From Alphaproteobacteria bacterium (GTDB lineage: Bacteria; Pseudomonadota; Alphaproteobacteria; Micavibrionales; Micavibrionaceae): a stretch of DNA of 33,030 nt. Location: contig JANWLB010000023.1 in NCBI GenBank assembly GCA_025451095.1, positions 1-33,030 on the forward strand, given 5' to 3'. The notes under the pieces were generated by a model. The model ran no database searches. It saw only the letters and a program-made list of their open reading frames with translations, and was not told the origin of the DNA. A program made the position numbers and the translations under genes. Shown here piece by piece: positions 10,470 to 18,480 of the stretch (position 1 is its first letter; each line of letters opens with the position of its first letter).

Positions 10470-11354
10470 CTACTTCAGGCTTTTGACAATAATCAGCGCC
10501 GCCGCGCAGGCGACAACGCCCAGCCCCGACAGCACATCGCTGCCATCCCGGCGGCCGGTCAGCCTGTGATACGCCAGCACGATCAGGGAATCGGTCAGGA
10601 GCAACACCGAGAGATAAGCCGGATTTTCCGCGTACAGCAGGCCGAAATTCTTCAGCACGACGCCGAACCCGGAAAAGACGCTGACCAGCGCCGCCGTCCT
10701 GATAGAGAGGCCCGCCCTCATGGCCGCAACCGGCACGGGCCGCCGGATCAGGTAATAGGCGCCCCAAATCGCCACCATCACCAGCGCCTGCACGAACACG
10801 AACGCATAAGGCGCCTGCATGGGCGTCGCGGCGTAAGACAGGCTGATCTTTTGTATGATGGGCCCGACCGCCGCCGCGAACAGAAGCGGCCAGATGACCC
10901 CAATGGCCTGCCACGTCACGGGGCAACGTTTGAGCCGCACGGCAAAAAAAGACGACAGGACTATAATCCCGGCGATCAGCGCGCTGCGCCCCGGATCGGC
11001 GATATAGGCGCGCAACAAGGCGGGATCAAACAAAAACCACAGAAAAAACGTGACGATGATCGCCGACGGCACCATGCGCGTAATCACGCCCGCGCCGACA
11101 ACAGGTATAGACCGGAAATAGACGACATCGGCCACGCACCACAAAATGGCGGTGAGCGCGACAGTCACGTAAAAAGCCGGATCAGAGGGCAGACCCGCCT
11201 GCAGCACAAAAGGCACCATCAGCAGCGCCGTAAAAATCTTGTTCCAGAAGGCCAGCGCGTAACCGTCAGCCTTCATCCGCTCCTGAATCAGCGGCATGCA
11301 CGTGCTGAGCAGCGCCGCCGCCATGCCGAACATCGCCCACAACGGAAAAATCAT
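10470..11354 (-). CDS. EamA/DMT-family membrane transporter
   Basis: Integral membrane protein of 294 residues with about ten predicted hydrophobic segments in two halves, as in drug/metabolite (EamA) transporters. The start is the ATG at 11354 (MIFPLWAMFGMAAALLS), whose ATG overlaps the stop of the O-antigen ligase gene as ATGA. An apparent longer reading frame upstream lies entirely inside that ligase and is rejected. The protein contains few charged residues apart from short loops and has no soluble domain. It is the last gene of the minus-strand glycan block, before tRNA-Ala. In such loci EamA proteins can move lipid-linked sugars (as ArnE/ArnF do) or small solutes; the substrate here is unknown, and the family assignment rests on topology rather than a diagnostic motif. 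Confidence 0.75.
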   Translation of the reverse strand: MIFPLWAMFGMAAALLSTCMPLIQERMKADGYALAFWNKIFTALLMVPFVLQAGLPSDPAFYVTVALTAILWCVADVVYFRSIPVVGAGVITRMVPSAIIVTFFLWFLFDPALLRAYIADPGRSALIAGIIVLSSFFAVRLKRCPVTWQAIGVIWPLLFAAAVGPIIQKISLSYAATPMQAPYAFVFVQALVMVAIWGAYYLIRRPVPVAAMRAGLSIRTAALVSVFSGFGVVLKNFGLLYAENPAYLSVLLLTDSLIVLAYHRLTGRRDGSDVLSGLGVVACAAALIIVKSLK

Positions 11355-12601
11355 GCGGGATTCTCTTTGCTGTCCTGCTGCGTCCCGCCCGCGGATGCGG
11401 CCAGGATCAGGCAGGCCATCATGACGCCCAGGCCAAGCCACCAGCTCTGCCACAGGCCGTAGCCCGTGCAGGCGACGGCCAGCCAGGCCATGAAAGATGC
11501 GAGCGCGTATTTCACCTGCGGCGCGCGCAGGCAACGGCGCATTGATTCAAGGAAACAGACGAACCCCGCCGCCACAACGACGGCGCCCAGCGCACCGAAT
11601 TCGATCCAGATCTGAAGGGCGAAATTATGCGGATGAAGAACGGTGTTGCCGGGATAATAAAGGCGCTGCGTCTCGAACACGGTCTTACGCGTCGCCTCCA
11701 TCCCGAAGCCGTAAAGCGGGCTTTCGAGTGCGCGCCGGCTGACAAAGTCCCATATTTCCAGCCGGTGCGGGGCCGCCGCCTTTTTAAGCCAGTGCTGGCC
11801 CGCCGCCAGATCAAGAAGATGATGAAATCCCCACATTGCTGCCCACGGCGCCGCCAGAAATCCGGCCACCAGCAACATTTGCAGGATACGCCAGGCGGGC
11901 TTGACATTCACGGGGAAGAACAAAAAAGTCAGCGCGCCGGCGGCAAAGGCAAGCTGCGCCGACTGGCTGCTGGTGATGGCCAGCATGGCGATGACGGGAA
12001 TCGCCAGCATCAGCCACGACACCTCAGGCTTTCTGAAGGGCACGAAAGGCGCGAAAGGCGCAGACCGCATAAAGGCCGCCGCCGGAAACATCAGGAGCGC
12101 CACCGCCACCACACTGCGGTTCAGCGTGCTTTGCGGGATGCGCACATCAGCGCCCATAAGCAGCCTGTGAAAAGCCAGGCCGGAATAATATTCACCCAGA
12201 ACGAGAACGGCGCCGAACATGACCGCCGCCGCGATCAGCCAGGGCCGGCGGAGGCCGCCTTCCCGCCCGAGAGACAAGGAAAAGCCGAGCGCCATTAGGG
12301 CCGCCGCCAGCTGGGCCGTCACTTTCACGCCGCGCGACAACGTGCCCGGCGGATCGACGGACCACAGCGCGCTGATCAGACACAAGGCGGCAAGGCCGGC
12401 AAAGCCCGCGATGACGGGCCACGAAGGAAGGCAAAACGGCCTGCCCCAAAAAAGCCGGACACCGCCCGCCAGTGCGGCAATAATAAAAGGCCACAGGAAC
12501 AGTGCCCGGGGAAACACGGCGCCCAGAATCACGAAAAAGACGGACGCGGCCAGAAACAGCGTTTCCGCAGATATCCTGAAAGAAGATGAGGGACCCGACA
12601 T
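11351..12601 (-). CDS. O-antigen ligase / Wzy-type polymerase
   Basis: Inner-membrane protein of the WaaL/Wzy (Wzy_C) superfamily, which either transfers undecaprenyl-linked polysaccharide to lipid A-core or polymerises repeat units on the periplasmic face. The 416-residue chain has about 11 hydrophobic segments and the conserved large periplasmic loop late in the protein. That loop holds EIWDFVSRRALESPLYGFG and the signature HPHNFALQIWIEFG (His323, His325). Ligases and polymerases cannot be separated by these motifs. The ATG at 12601 starts 11 bp after the double glycosyltransferase stop, and the stop overlaps the EamA-type gene by 4 bp, so the three are cotranscribed and probably coupled. 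Confidence 0.85.
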   Translation of the reverse strand: MSGPSSSFRISAETLFLAASVFFVILGAVFPRALFLWPFIIAALAGGVRLFWGRPFCLPSWPVIAGFAGLAALCLISALWSVDPPGTLSRGVKVTAQLAAALMALGFSLSLGREGGLRRPWLIAAAVMFGAVLVLGEYYSGLAFHRLLMGADVRIPQSTLNRSVVAVALLMFPAAAFMRSAPFAPFVPFRKPEVSWLMLAIPVIAMLAITSSQSAQLAFAAGALTFLFFPVNVKPAWRILQMLLVAGFLAAPWAAMWGFHHLLDLAAGQHWLKKAAAPHRLEIWDFVSRRALESPLYGFGMEATRKTVFETQRLYYPGNTVLHPHNFALQIWIEFGALGAVVVAAGFVCFLESMRRCLRAPQVKYALASFMAWLAVACTGYGLWQSWWLGLGVMMACLILAASAGGTQQDSKENPA

Positions 12602-12612
12602 GTCCTTTATAT

Positions 12613-14856
12613 TTACCCCATCAGCGCCGATGTGACCAGCGCCCTGAACGACGCCACCACATTATCCCGCAGAAAATGCGGGGGCAGGAGGCTGGGGCGC
12701 ACGCCTTTGTGATCGTCCCGCCTGGTCGCGATCATGGCGCGAATGAAGTCGTCCATGAACGGGGCAACCTGCACGGCGCCGGACGGCGCCATGTCAGCTA
12801 TTTCCTGTATGCCGCCCGCCTGCGCCGTTGCGATCACGGGCGTGCCGACCGCCAGCGATTCAAGAACGACATTGGGCAAACCCTCCCAGCGTGAGGGCAG
12901 CAAAAAAGCATCCGCCGCCGCCATCTGCACCCAGGGATTTGCCGTGAGACCCGGCAGCGCGACCCGCTCAGAAAGATTCTTTTCCTTGATCAGCGCCTCG
13001 AGCGCAGGACGCTCCCGCCCCTCACCCCATATCGTCAGGTGCCATTTCATGTCTTGCGGCAGATCGGTCAGCCGTTCGATCAGCCGGTCATAGCCTTTGG
13101 CGGGATCGAGACGCCCGGCAGCGACGAAGCGCACGGTATCCCCGGGCAGGCTGTCTTCTTTTTTATCTTCGGCGGCTGCTTTTTGCCGTATATGCGCCTC
13201 CTCTACCGGATTGTGGAGCAAAGCGGGCTTTAAATCCGGCATACCCAGATGATCATGAAACTCTGCGCTAATACGGCTTGCGGGCGAGATCACGACATCC
13301 GCCAGCGGATAAAGCTTGCGGTACAAAAACGATACAAGGCGCCCGCGCCGGCTACGTCCGGCAAGAGATGAGGGCAGCGTGGCCTCACGCACGATGAAGC
13401 GCGCAGAACGCGGCGCGAAGGGACGCAGCAGCAGCAGAGCAAAATTCATCGGCGCCATGGTCGTGATTACGGCTGCGGGCCTGACCCTCCAGATGTGCCG
13501 CAACAGCGCCGGCAGCCCTGCCAGAAGCCCCTGCGGCCAAGCGTAATGCACGGGAATGCCGGGTGCTATCCATGACGAAAGCTCGCCCCGGCGCGCCATG
13601 ACAAAAAGGCTGACGTCGAAATCAGCGCCCTGCACCGCGTTCATATAGGTCAGCAGCACCCGCTCCGCGCCGCCGCTGGTCAGGGTGGGAAGGACGAACA
13701 GAAGACGGCGGCGCACCGGGATCTTGTTTGAATTGGCGGCACGCGACAAGACATCCTGCGCACGCACATCCCACGTATAGTGCCGCAGCAGCTTTTCACG
13801 GGCGCCCGCGCCCAGACCGGCGGCGGTCCTTGAATCGCAGGCCACAGATTCCACCGCCGTGCGCCACGCACTGACGTCGCCGGGTGGGCACATACGGCAG
13901 TTTGCGCCGTCATCGAGAATCTCACGCAGGACAGGAATATCGGAGCAGATAATCGGTTTGCCCGCCGCCATGTATTCAAAAATCTTCAGCGGCGACGTCC
14001 AGCGCCCGATGTCGTAACCCCGGCCGCTCAGGGGCATAAAGGCCTGCAACGGCGCCAGCATGATATCCATGGCCGGATAAACGCGGCGCACAAGATCGTC
14101 GTGCGGCACATGGCCGTAGAAAAATACGTTGGCGGCCGCGGCCTTTTCTTTCCAGTGCGCCAGCTCCGCCCCCGTGCCGCCGAAGACGTGAAAGTCCATG
14201 TCAGGACAAAGCGGCGCCAGCGCCGCGATCATGCCGGCGCCCTTACCCTCAATCAGCCGTCCTGCATAGCACAGACGCTTGCGGCCCGCGCGGCCCTGCA
14301 GGGGATAGGGCAGAATTTCAGCTGCCGGCAGGATGTCCGCGCCGTCATGGGCTACGATTATTTTTTCCTCGGGCAGGAAAGGAAACATCTGCCGATAATC
14401 GGTTTTCAGCGCCTCGGAAATCACCACCAGCGCCCGAAAATTGCGGCGCGTCATCAGCCAGTGCTCCGCCAGACGCTGAACCAGATTCTGCGGAAGCGTG
14501 TGCGATTCCAGGATGATCCCGGTCCCAGGAAAACGACGTGCACAAACTGCCAGCGTGTAGGAATGGCGCCCGTAAAAAAGATCGGGACGTGGGCGGCGGA
14601 CGATATCGCGCACGACGGACAGCGCGTAGCCCACCGGCCACAGCGGCCCCCAAGGCGGACGGGGATGAAGGCCCAGGCCGAATACATTTTTCACGCCGTA
14701 ATAATCATGTGCTGTCTTTGCCGGCTCTGCGCCCGGATGGCCGAACAACGTGACCTCATGCCCGGCCCGCGCCAGCGCCTGGCACATCTTCATCACATGC
14801 ACGCTGTTCGCGTAATGGGAAGGCAGAAAGGAAGCGGATATATAAAAGATGCGCAT
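12613..14856 (-). CDS. Double glycosyltransferase: two GT4 units in one protein
   Basis: A 747-residue protein made of two complete GT-B glycosyltransferases of family GT4 joined head to tail. Unit 1 (about 1-375) begins MRIFYISASFLPSHYANSVHV, has the nucleotide-site region YAGRLIEGKG and the E-x7-E zone SPLKIFEYMAAGKPII. Unit 2 (about 383-747) restarts with RRRLLFVLPTLTSGGAERVLL, then VAAGRLDPAKGYDRLI and the acidic zone SRWEGLPNVVLESLAVGTPVI (Glu658, Glu666). The linker (ANSNKIPVR) is short, with no stop or frameshift. The ATG at 14856 is preferred over an in-frame TTG at 14874. It probably adds two successive sugars to the lipid-linked glycan at the cytoplasmic membrane face; the donor sugars are unknown. 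It sits between a methyltransferase (21 bp upstream) and the O-antigen ligase gene (11 bp downstream). Confidence 0.88.
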   Translation of the reverse strand: MRIFYISASFLPSHYANSVHVMKMCQALARAGHEVTLFGHPGAEPAKTAHDYYGVKNVFGLGLHPRPPWGPLWPVGYALSVVRDIVRRPRPDLFYGRHSYTLAVCARRFPGTGIILESHTLPQNLVQRLAEHWLMTRRNFRALVVISEALKTDYRQMFPFLPEEKIIVAHDGADILPAAEILPYPLQGRAGRKRLCYAGRLIEGKGAGMIAALAPLCPDMDFHVFGGTGAELAHWKEKAAAANVFFYGHVPHDDLVRRVYPAMDIMLAPLQAFMPLSGRGYDIGRWTSPLKIFEYMAAGKPIICSDIPVLREILDDGANCRMCPPGDVSAWRTAVESVACDSRTAAGLGAGAREKLLRHYTWDVRAQDVLSRAANSNKIPVRRRLLFVLPTLTSGGAERVLLTYMNAVQGADFDVSLFVMARRGELSSWIAPGIPVHYAWPQGLLAGLPALLRHIWRVRPAAVITTMAPMNFALLLLRPFAPRSARFIVREATLPSSLAGRSRRGRLVSFLYRKLYPLADVVISPASRISAEFHDHLGMPDLKPALLHNPVEEAHIRQKAAAEDKKEDSLPGDTVRFVAAGRLDPAKGYDRLIERLTDLPQDMKWHLTIWGEGRERPALEALIKEKNLSERVALPGLTANPWVQMAAADAFLLPSRWEGLPNVVLESLAVGTPVIATAQAGGIQEIADMAPSGAVQVAPFMDDFIRAMIATRRDDHKGVRPSLLPPHFLRDNVVASFRALVTSALMG

Positions 14857-14877
14857 GGAACGGTCAGGGCCCAACTG

Positions 14878-15642
14878 TCAGGCTGCCTTGCGCGCTGTCA
14901 GAACACGGCAGGCACGGCGGCGACATACCTCCTTCAACAGGCGCTTTCCCGGCGCATTGTCGAAGACAGGCAGAATATTTTTCAGGCGGCTTTTCTGCAG
15001 GCGGTAAGCCATAAAATCGGATTCAATCGACTCCGGCTCTTTGCCGAAGCTCGCCCGCCACCAGGCGCCCACTTTGCCGGGCTCGTGATAAAAGCAATAA
15101 CTGCGCAGATAGTTCTGAAAGTTGCGGGCCCAGGCCTCCGGCGACTCTCCTTCGCTTTTCTTGCCAAGCCCCAGACGGTTCATAATCCTGAGATACTGGA
15201 ACTGGGCGTCTGAGCCCGGCGCCATCATGTGTGGGAAATAAAGCCGCACGTGACCTTCCCACCAGCACTCCGATGTCGGAAACAGGGCCAGAAACAGGCC
15301 GCCGGGCTTGAGCACGCGGTGAATTTCGGACAAAGGCCTGGCCAGATCGGAAATATGCTCGAATACCATGTTGGTCGAGACGGCCGTGAAATGATTATCA
15401 GGAAAGGGAAGCGTCTCATTTTCGATACGGCGAATCCGGTCCGCGACTTCCGGCCGCTCGCTCAGCATAACATCGTGATAGGGGCTGCGCCCCTCGGGAT
15501 AGGCGTCGGCGCCCCAGAAATCGAGTCCGGCCCTCACGCCCTTTTCGACGACCTTCCCGGCCCCGCAGCCGAAATCGAGGAATGTCCCGCCTTTGTCCAG
15601 GCGAGAAAAACTATCAACAATGTAGTCGTAATTCACAGACAT
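14878..15642 (-). CDS. SAM-dependent class I methyltransferase
   Basis: Methyltransferase_11-type protein of 254 residues from the ATG at 15642, which has the ribosome-binding site AAGAAGG 7 nt upstream. Longer in-frame starts run into the divergent gene and are rejected. SAM-binding motif I is FLDFGCGAG (21-29); later come LPFPDNHFTAVSTNMVFEHI (motif IV-like) and LKPGGLFLALFPT. The C-terminal 100 residues are rich in aromatic and basic residues. It begins the run methyltransferase, double glycosyltransferase, O-antigen ligase, EamA transporter, so a sugar O-methyltransferase acting on the glycan is likely. The acceptor cannot be told from sequence. Confidence 0.85.
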   Translation of the reverse strand: MSVNYDYIVDSFSRLDKGGTFLDFGCGAGKVVEKGVRAGLDFWGADAYPEGRSPYHDVMLSERPEVADRIRRIENETLPFPDNHFTAVSTNMVFEHISDLARPLSEIHRVLKPGGLFLALFPTSECWWEGHVRLYFPHMMAPGSDAQFQYLRIMNRLGLGKKSEGESPEAWARNFQNYLRSYCFYHEPGKVGAWWRASFGKEPESIESDFMAYRLQKSRLKNILPVFDNAPGKRLLKEVCRRRACRVLTARKAA

Positions 15643-15715
15643 CGCGCGCCCTTCTTTCTTGACATCTATACTGCCGCACTGCAAAAAACAACAAAACCTG
15701 CTGGGGATAGAAACC

Positions 15716-16393
15716 ATGAAACCGTCGGCCCTGAAAAACCACTATTACAAGGATGTGGCCGTTGATTATGAAAAAAACCGCAGCCATAGCCGCAAATGGC
15801 AGGCGGAACAGCGTGTGGTCGAGGATCTTCTGCGCGGCCTGCCCGCCGGCACAAGACTGATCGACGTCCCCGTCGGCACCGGCCGCTTCCTGCCTTTTTA
15901 CACGCAGAAAAATTTTATCGTCGAAGGCATCGATATCTCCGCGGATATGCTTGGCATGGCGCGGCAGCAGGAGAGCATCGGAAACCTGTCCCTCACCCTA
16001 AACACCGGGGATATTTTCGCGCTCGCTCACCGGGACGGAAATTTCGATGCGGCCGTGTGCATGCGCTTTCTCAATCTTGTCAGCACGCCCGCAATGGAAA
16101 AGGCCCTGACCGAACTGGGGCGCGTTGCGCCCAAAGCCGTTATCGCCGGAATCCGGCATCTCGTACCCCTTCAGACTCTCGACTTGAGTACGCCGGAGGG
16201 TATCTCAACCCTGCTGCGGCAGATAGTCTCCCGCATCACGAAACGCCTGCAGGGAAAAATCACCCTTCACCGCCCGGAACAAATCCAGAGCGCCTTTGAC
16301 AAGGCCGGGCTGACGGTCTTGAGGAAAGAGTGTGTAGAGCGCCGCGCCGACGGCACAGAATATTTCATCTACGTTCTGCAACGCGCGGTATAA
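15716..16393 (+). CDS. SAM-dependent class I methyltransferase (opposite orientation)
   Basis: A 225-residue class I methyltransferase starting at the ATG at 15716 (MKPSALKNHYYKDVA), preceded by GGGATAG. Motif I is IDVPVGTGRF (49-58), then an acidic residue in VEGIDISADMLGMA. The N-terminal part (YYKDVAVDYEKNRSHSRKWQAEQ) resembles UbiE-like stand-alone enzymes. It is the only plus-strand gene in the 10.4-21.8 kb minus-strand block. It diverges from the neighbouring methyltransferase across a 73-bp gap, and its last 29 bp overlap the end of the ParB-fold-like gene tail to tail. This placement suggests a later insertion into the locus. The substrate is unknown. Confidence 0.82.
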   Translation: MKPSALKNHYYKDVAVDYEKNRSHSRKWQAEQRVVEDLLRGLPAGTRLIDVPVGTGRFLPFYTQKNFIVEGIDISADMLGMARQQESIGNLSLTLNTGDIFALAHRDGNFDAAVCMRFLNLVSTPAMEKALTELGRVAPKAVIAGIRHLVPLQTLDLSTPEGISTLLRQIVSRITKRLQGKITLHRPEQIQSAFDKAGLTVLRKECVERRADGTEYFIYVLQRAV

Positions 16394-16982
16394 AGCCGTG
16401 CCGGAGCACCGCATGACCGATGCGGGAAACAAAGCGGCTGGGAAACACCAGCATCGCCGGCACAGTTGTTTTTCCCAGCGCCATAAGCGCCGCAGCCCTG
16501 TGATGTCCGCCCTGCAGAACGATGACGCCGCCACGGGCGATGCCTTCCACCGGGTCGCGGCCGTCGAACACAAAGCCTTTCTCGGAAAAAGCCCGCAGGA
16601 AATCCAGGCGTTGCTTCACCCGCTGCTCAACCGCCTGCCTCAGAATGCTTTCATCCAGCGCCCAGGCCAGGGCATCGAAAGGCTTCCCGGCCTCCTTGTG
16701 CATTTTTTCAGCCAGAAGATAAAGCGTGCCGCCATAAAGACCGCCACTGCTTTTGGGCACAGCCCCGTAACGCGAAAACTGCTCCCCGTACCAGGCACAA
16801 AACTCCTGCTGCGCCTCATCCTTGCGCCCCTCCGCCCAGAGCCGGAAAAAGCCCGTGACAGGCCAGCGTTCCAGCAGCTCCCCGCCGAAGCCCTCCTTGC
16901 GGTAAGCCCACAGATCGTTGTGCCGCAGGGATGACAGCTTCACGTCTTTTTTCAGGAACAGGGGCGAGAGAATATCGGGCAT
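16365..16982 (-). CDS. ParB/sulfiredoxin-fold-like protein of unknown function
   Basis: A 205-residue soluble protein without signal peptide or membrane segments. The C-terminal half carries GGVIVLQGGHHRAAALMALG (151-170) followed by TTVPAMLVFPS. This resembles the ligand-binding GxHR loop of the ParB/sulfiredoxin-like fold, in which similar DGHHR motifs bind nucleotide. The N-terminal 150 residues are helix-rich and unrecognised. The start ATG lies 12 bp after the CmoB-like methyltransferase stop, so they share an operon. ParB-fold proteins lacking the DNA-binding part occur in biosynthetic loci as small enzymes or kinases. I infer no precise function, and the fold call is tentative. Confidence 0.55.
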   Translation of the reverse strand: MPDILSPLFLKKDVKLSSLRHNDLWAYRKEGFGGELLERWPVTGFFRLWAEGRKDEAQQEFCAWYGEQFSRYGAVPKSSGGLYGGTLYLLAEKMHKEAGKPFDALAWALDESILRQAVEQRVKQRLDFLRAFSEKGFVFDGRDPVEGIARGGVIVLQGGHHRAAALMALGKTTVPAMLVFPSRFVSRIGHAVLRHGFIPRVAERR

Positions 16983-16994
16983 GACCGTCCGCTG

Positions 16995-17732
16995 CTATCC
17001 GCCGGCACGCCGGATTTCGATCATCTCATACCGCACGCCGGGCCCCAGACGGCGCAGGGTGTACGACTCCCCGAACAGCTTTTGCAGAAGGGCGAAGGTG
17101 GGATGAATGACCCAGAGCCCTTGCCGTGTCCGCTGCACTTCCGTGAAAGATTCCCACAATCTCAGGCCCGTCGTATTGGTCTTGAACCAGGTACGCGGAT
17201 TGAAAGGGAACCAGCCCCTGTCGGCGCAGCGAATTTCAAGAAAACCCACGTCACCAATCAGCTTCTTGAGCGCATCGACCGAGCCGAAGAAATCCTGAAT
17301 TTCGGTAAGGACAGCAAAACAGAACACGATGTCGAATGACCCCAGCGCGTCAGGCGCCTCGAACAACCCGCGATGCTGAAAATCAATATCCAGATCTTCA
17401 TTGAGCGCAACAGTCCGCGCCTGCATCAGACGAATGTCATCAACATCGATTCCTGTGACAGAAGCGGCCCCCTGCTGTTTCGCGAGAAAACAATACTGTC
17501 CCGAATTGCAACCGACATCCAGAACACGCTTGCCCTTGAAATCGAGCGTGCGCAAAAGATCTTCTCGCTGATGAGTGGGGATCTTTCCTTCAATTTTCTG
17601 ACCGCTGGGCAGTGTCATGGTCTGATACCATGACTGCGAATCAATCCACGCCCGGTATTCGGCCGGCGATGAAAACCGTTTTCCGGCAGCCGGCTTTTCC
17701 AGTGATTTATCCTGCGGCAAGGGCAGCGACAT
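16995..17732 (-). CDS. CmoB-like SAM-dependent methyltransferase
   Basis: A 245-residue class I methyltransferase resembling the CmoB/DUF1698 family: WYQTMTLPSGQKIEGK (35-50), then motif I VLDVGCNSG (70-78) and VTGIDVDDIRLMQAR. The usual long CmoB N-terminal domain is missing, so it is more likely a sugar or small-molecule methyltransferase than the tRNA-modifying enzyme. The start is the ATG at 17732, with GAGG 4 nt upstream; it overlaps the end of the P-loop kinase-like gene by 26 bp. A TTG nine bases further upstream is the only longer option. Context among sulfotransferase, kinase and glycan genes implies modification of the exported polysaccharide. Confidence 0.8.
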   Translation of the reverse strand: MSLPLPQDKSLEKPAAGKRFSSPAEYRAWIDSQSWYQTMTLPSGQKIEGKIPTHQREDLLRTLDFKGKRVLDVGCNSGQYCFLAKQQGAASVTGIDVDDIRLMQARTVALNEDLDIDFQHRGLFEAPDALGSFDIVFCFAVLTEIQDFFGSVDALKKLIGDVGFLEIRCADRGWFPFNPRTWFKTNTTGLRLWESFTEVQRTRQGLWVIHPTFALLQKLFGESYTLRRLGPGVRYEMIEIRRAGG

Positions 17733-18480
17733 GGACCTCAATCTCTTTTCGCGATGTTTCCGGCGCCTGCTCCGTATTCAGGCGGACGCATGATACCCCG
17801 GTTTCTTCAAGAATTTGTGGAATCATTGTCATGACCGCTGCCATATTGTCCATAGTGATTTTCCTTTCGGCCTCCGACTGGCTGCCCAGCCGCATCGGCT
17901 CTCCCCTGCCGCGCGCCTTAAGACGCTGAACGCACAGGGCGGCGGGCGCTTCAGGCAGGAATACCATATCCGGGCGCGGCATCGCCCTGATATAGGCCGC
18001 CACGAGATCACGCGGCGGCGGCGCCGCGACAAAACCGAAAAAGCTGGTCACCCGCATGCAAAAGCCGGGCTCAAGACAAAGAATTCCCGGCAGGGAGAGC
18101 TCCCGGATTTTTTCATAGAGGATCGCCAGATCAAACATCCGCTTGGCCAGGAACAGGCCGCCGGGGCAGCGGGCGCCCTTCTCCTGCTCCCAGGACATAA
18201 GCCGGGCGCAGATGGATTCATATTCCGGATAACGGGTCAAAAAGCTGTAATAGGCGTCCAGGTCATCCTGCGGCGGACTTATAAAACAGGCGATCCTGTG
18301 CGCCAGCCGTGCCGGCAATACTGGCGGCACCAGCAGCGCACGCGGCAGACCCATCTGGCGCTTGAGAACCAGAATTTCGGCATTGCGGTTGTCAAAGACC
18401 TCTTCGCCCGCATCCTTTACGAACTCCGCAAGCGTGCTTTTTCCGGCGCCGGGAAGGCCAATCAGTTCCACCACTTTCAT
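17707..18480 (-). CDS. P-loop kinase-like protein
   Basis: A 257-residue P-loop NTPase with Walker A GLPGAGKST at 8-16 directly after the first beta strand (MKVVELI), as in small nucleoside, adenylate or carbohydrate kinases. A later acidic segment ILCLEPGFCMR and an Arg-rich lid-like stretch (VQRLKARGRGEPMR) fit that fold. It lacks the motifs of APS kinase (CysC), so a role in making PAPS for the adjacent sulfotransferase is not supported. The ATG overlaps the sulfotransferase stop as ATGA. It probably phosphorylates a glycan or a precursor, but this rests on fold and neighbours only. Confidence 0.65.
   Translation of the reverse strand: MKVVELIGLPGAGKSTLAEFVKDAGEEVFDNRNAEILVLKRQMGLPRALLVPPVLPARLAHRIACFISPPQDDLDAYYSFLTRYPEYESICARLMSWEQEKGARCPGGLFLAKRMFDLAILYEKIRELSLPGILCLEPGFCMRVTSFFGFVAAPPPRDLVAAYIRAMPRPDMVFLPEAPAALCVQRLKARGRGEPMRLGSQSEAERKITMDNMAAVMTMIPQILEETGVSCVRLNTEQAPETSRKEIEVHVAALAAG

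Noticed and set aside
10446-11462. Plus-strand open frame of 338 codons opposite the EamA and O-antigen ligase genes
   Set aside because: The composition (rich in Arg, His and Gln, with no hydrophobic core) is that of an antisense shadow of membrane-protein genes.
11355-11534. N-terminal extension of the EamA-type protein
   Set aside because: The extra 60 residues are arginine-rich and lie inside the O-antigen ligase gene in another frame; the ATG at 11354 with an ATGA overlap is the natural start.
15659-15687. Perfect -35 hexamer TTGACA upstream of the plus-strand methyltransferase
   Set aside because: At 16-18 bp spacing only CAAAAA-like sequence follows, and the nearby TATACT has no -35 at the right distance, so no complete promoter can be defended.
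17707-18480. APS kinase (CysC) to supply the sulfotransferase
   Set aside because: Only the Walker A motif is shared; the APS-binding segments of CysC are not found.
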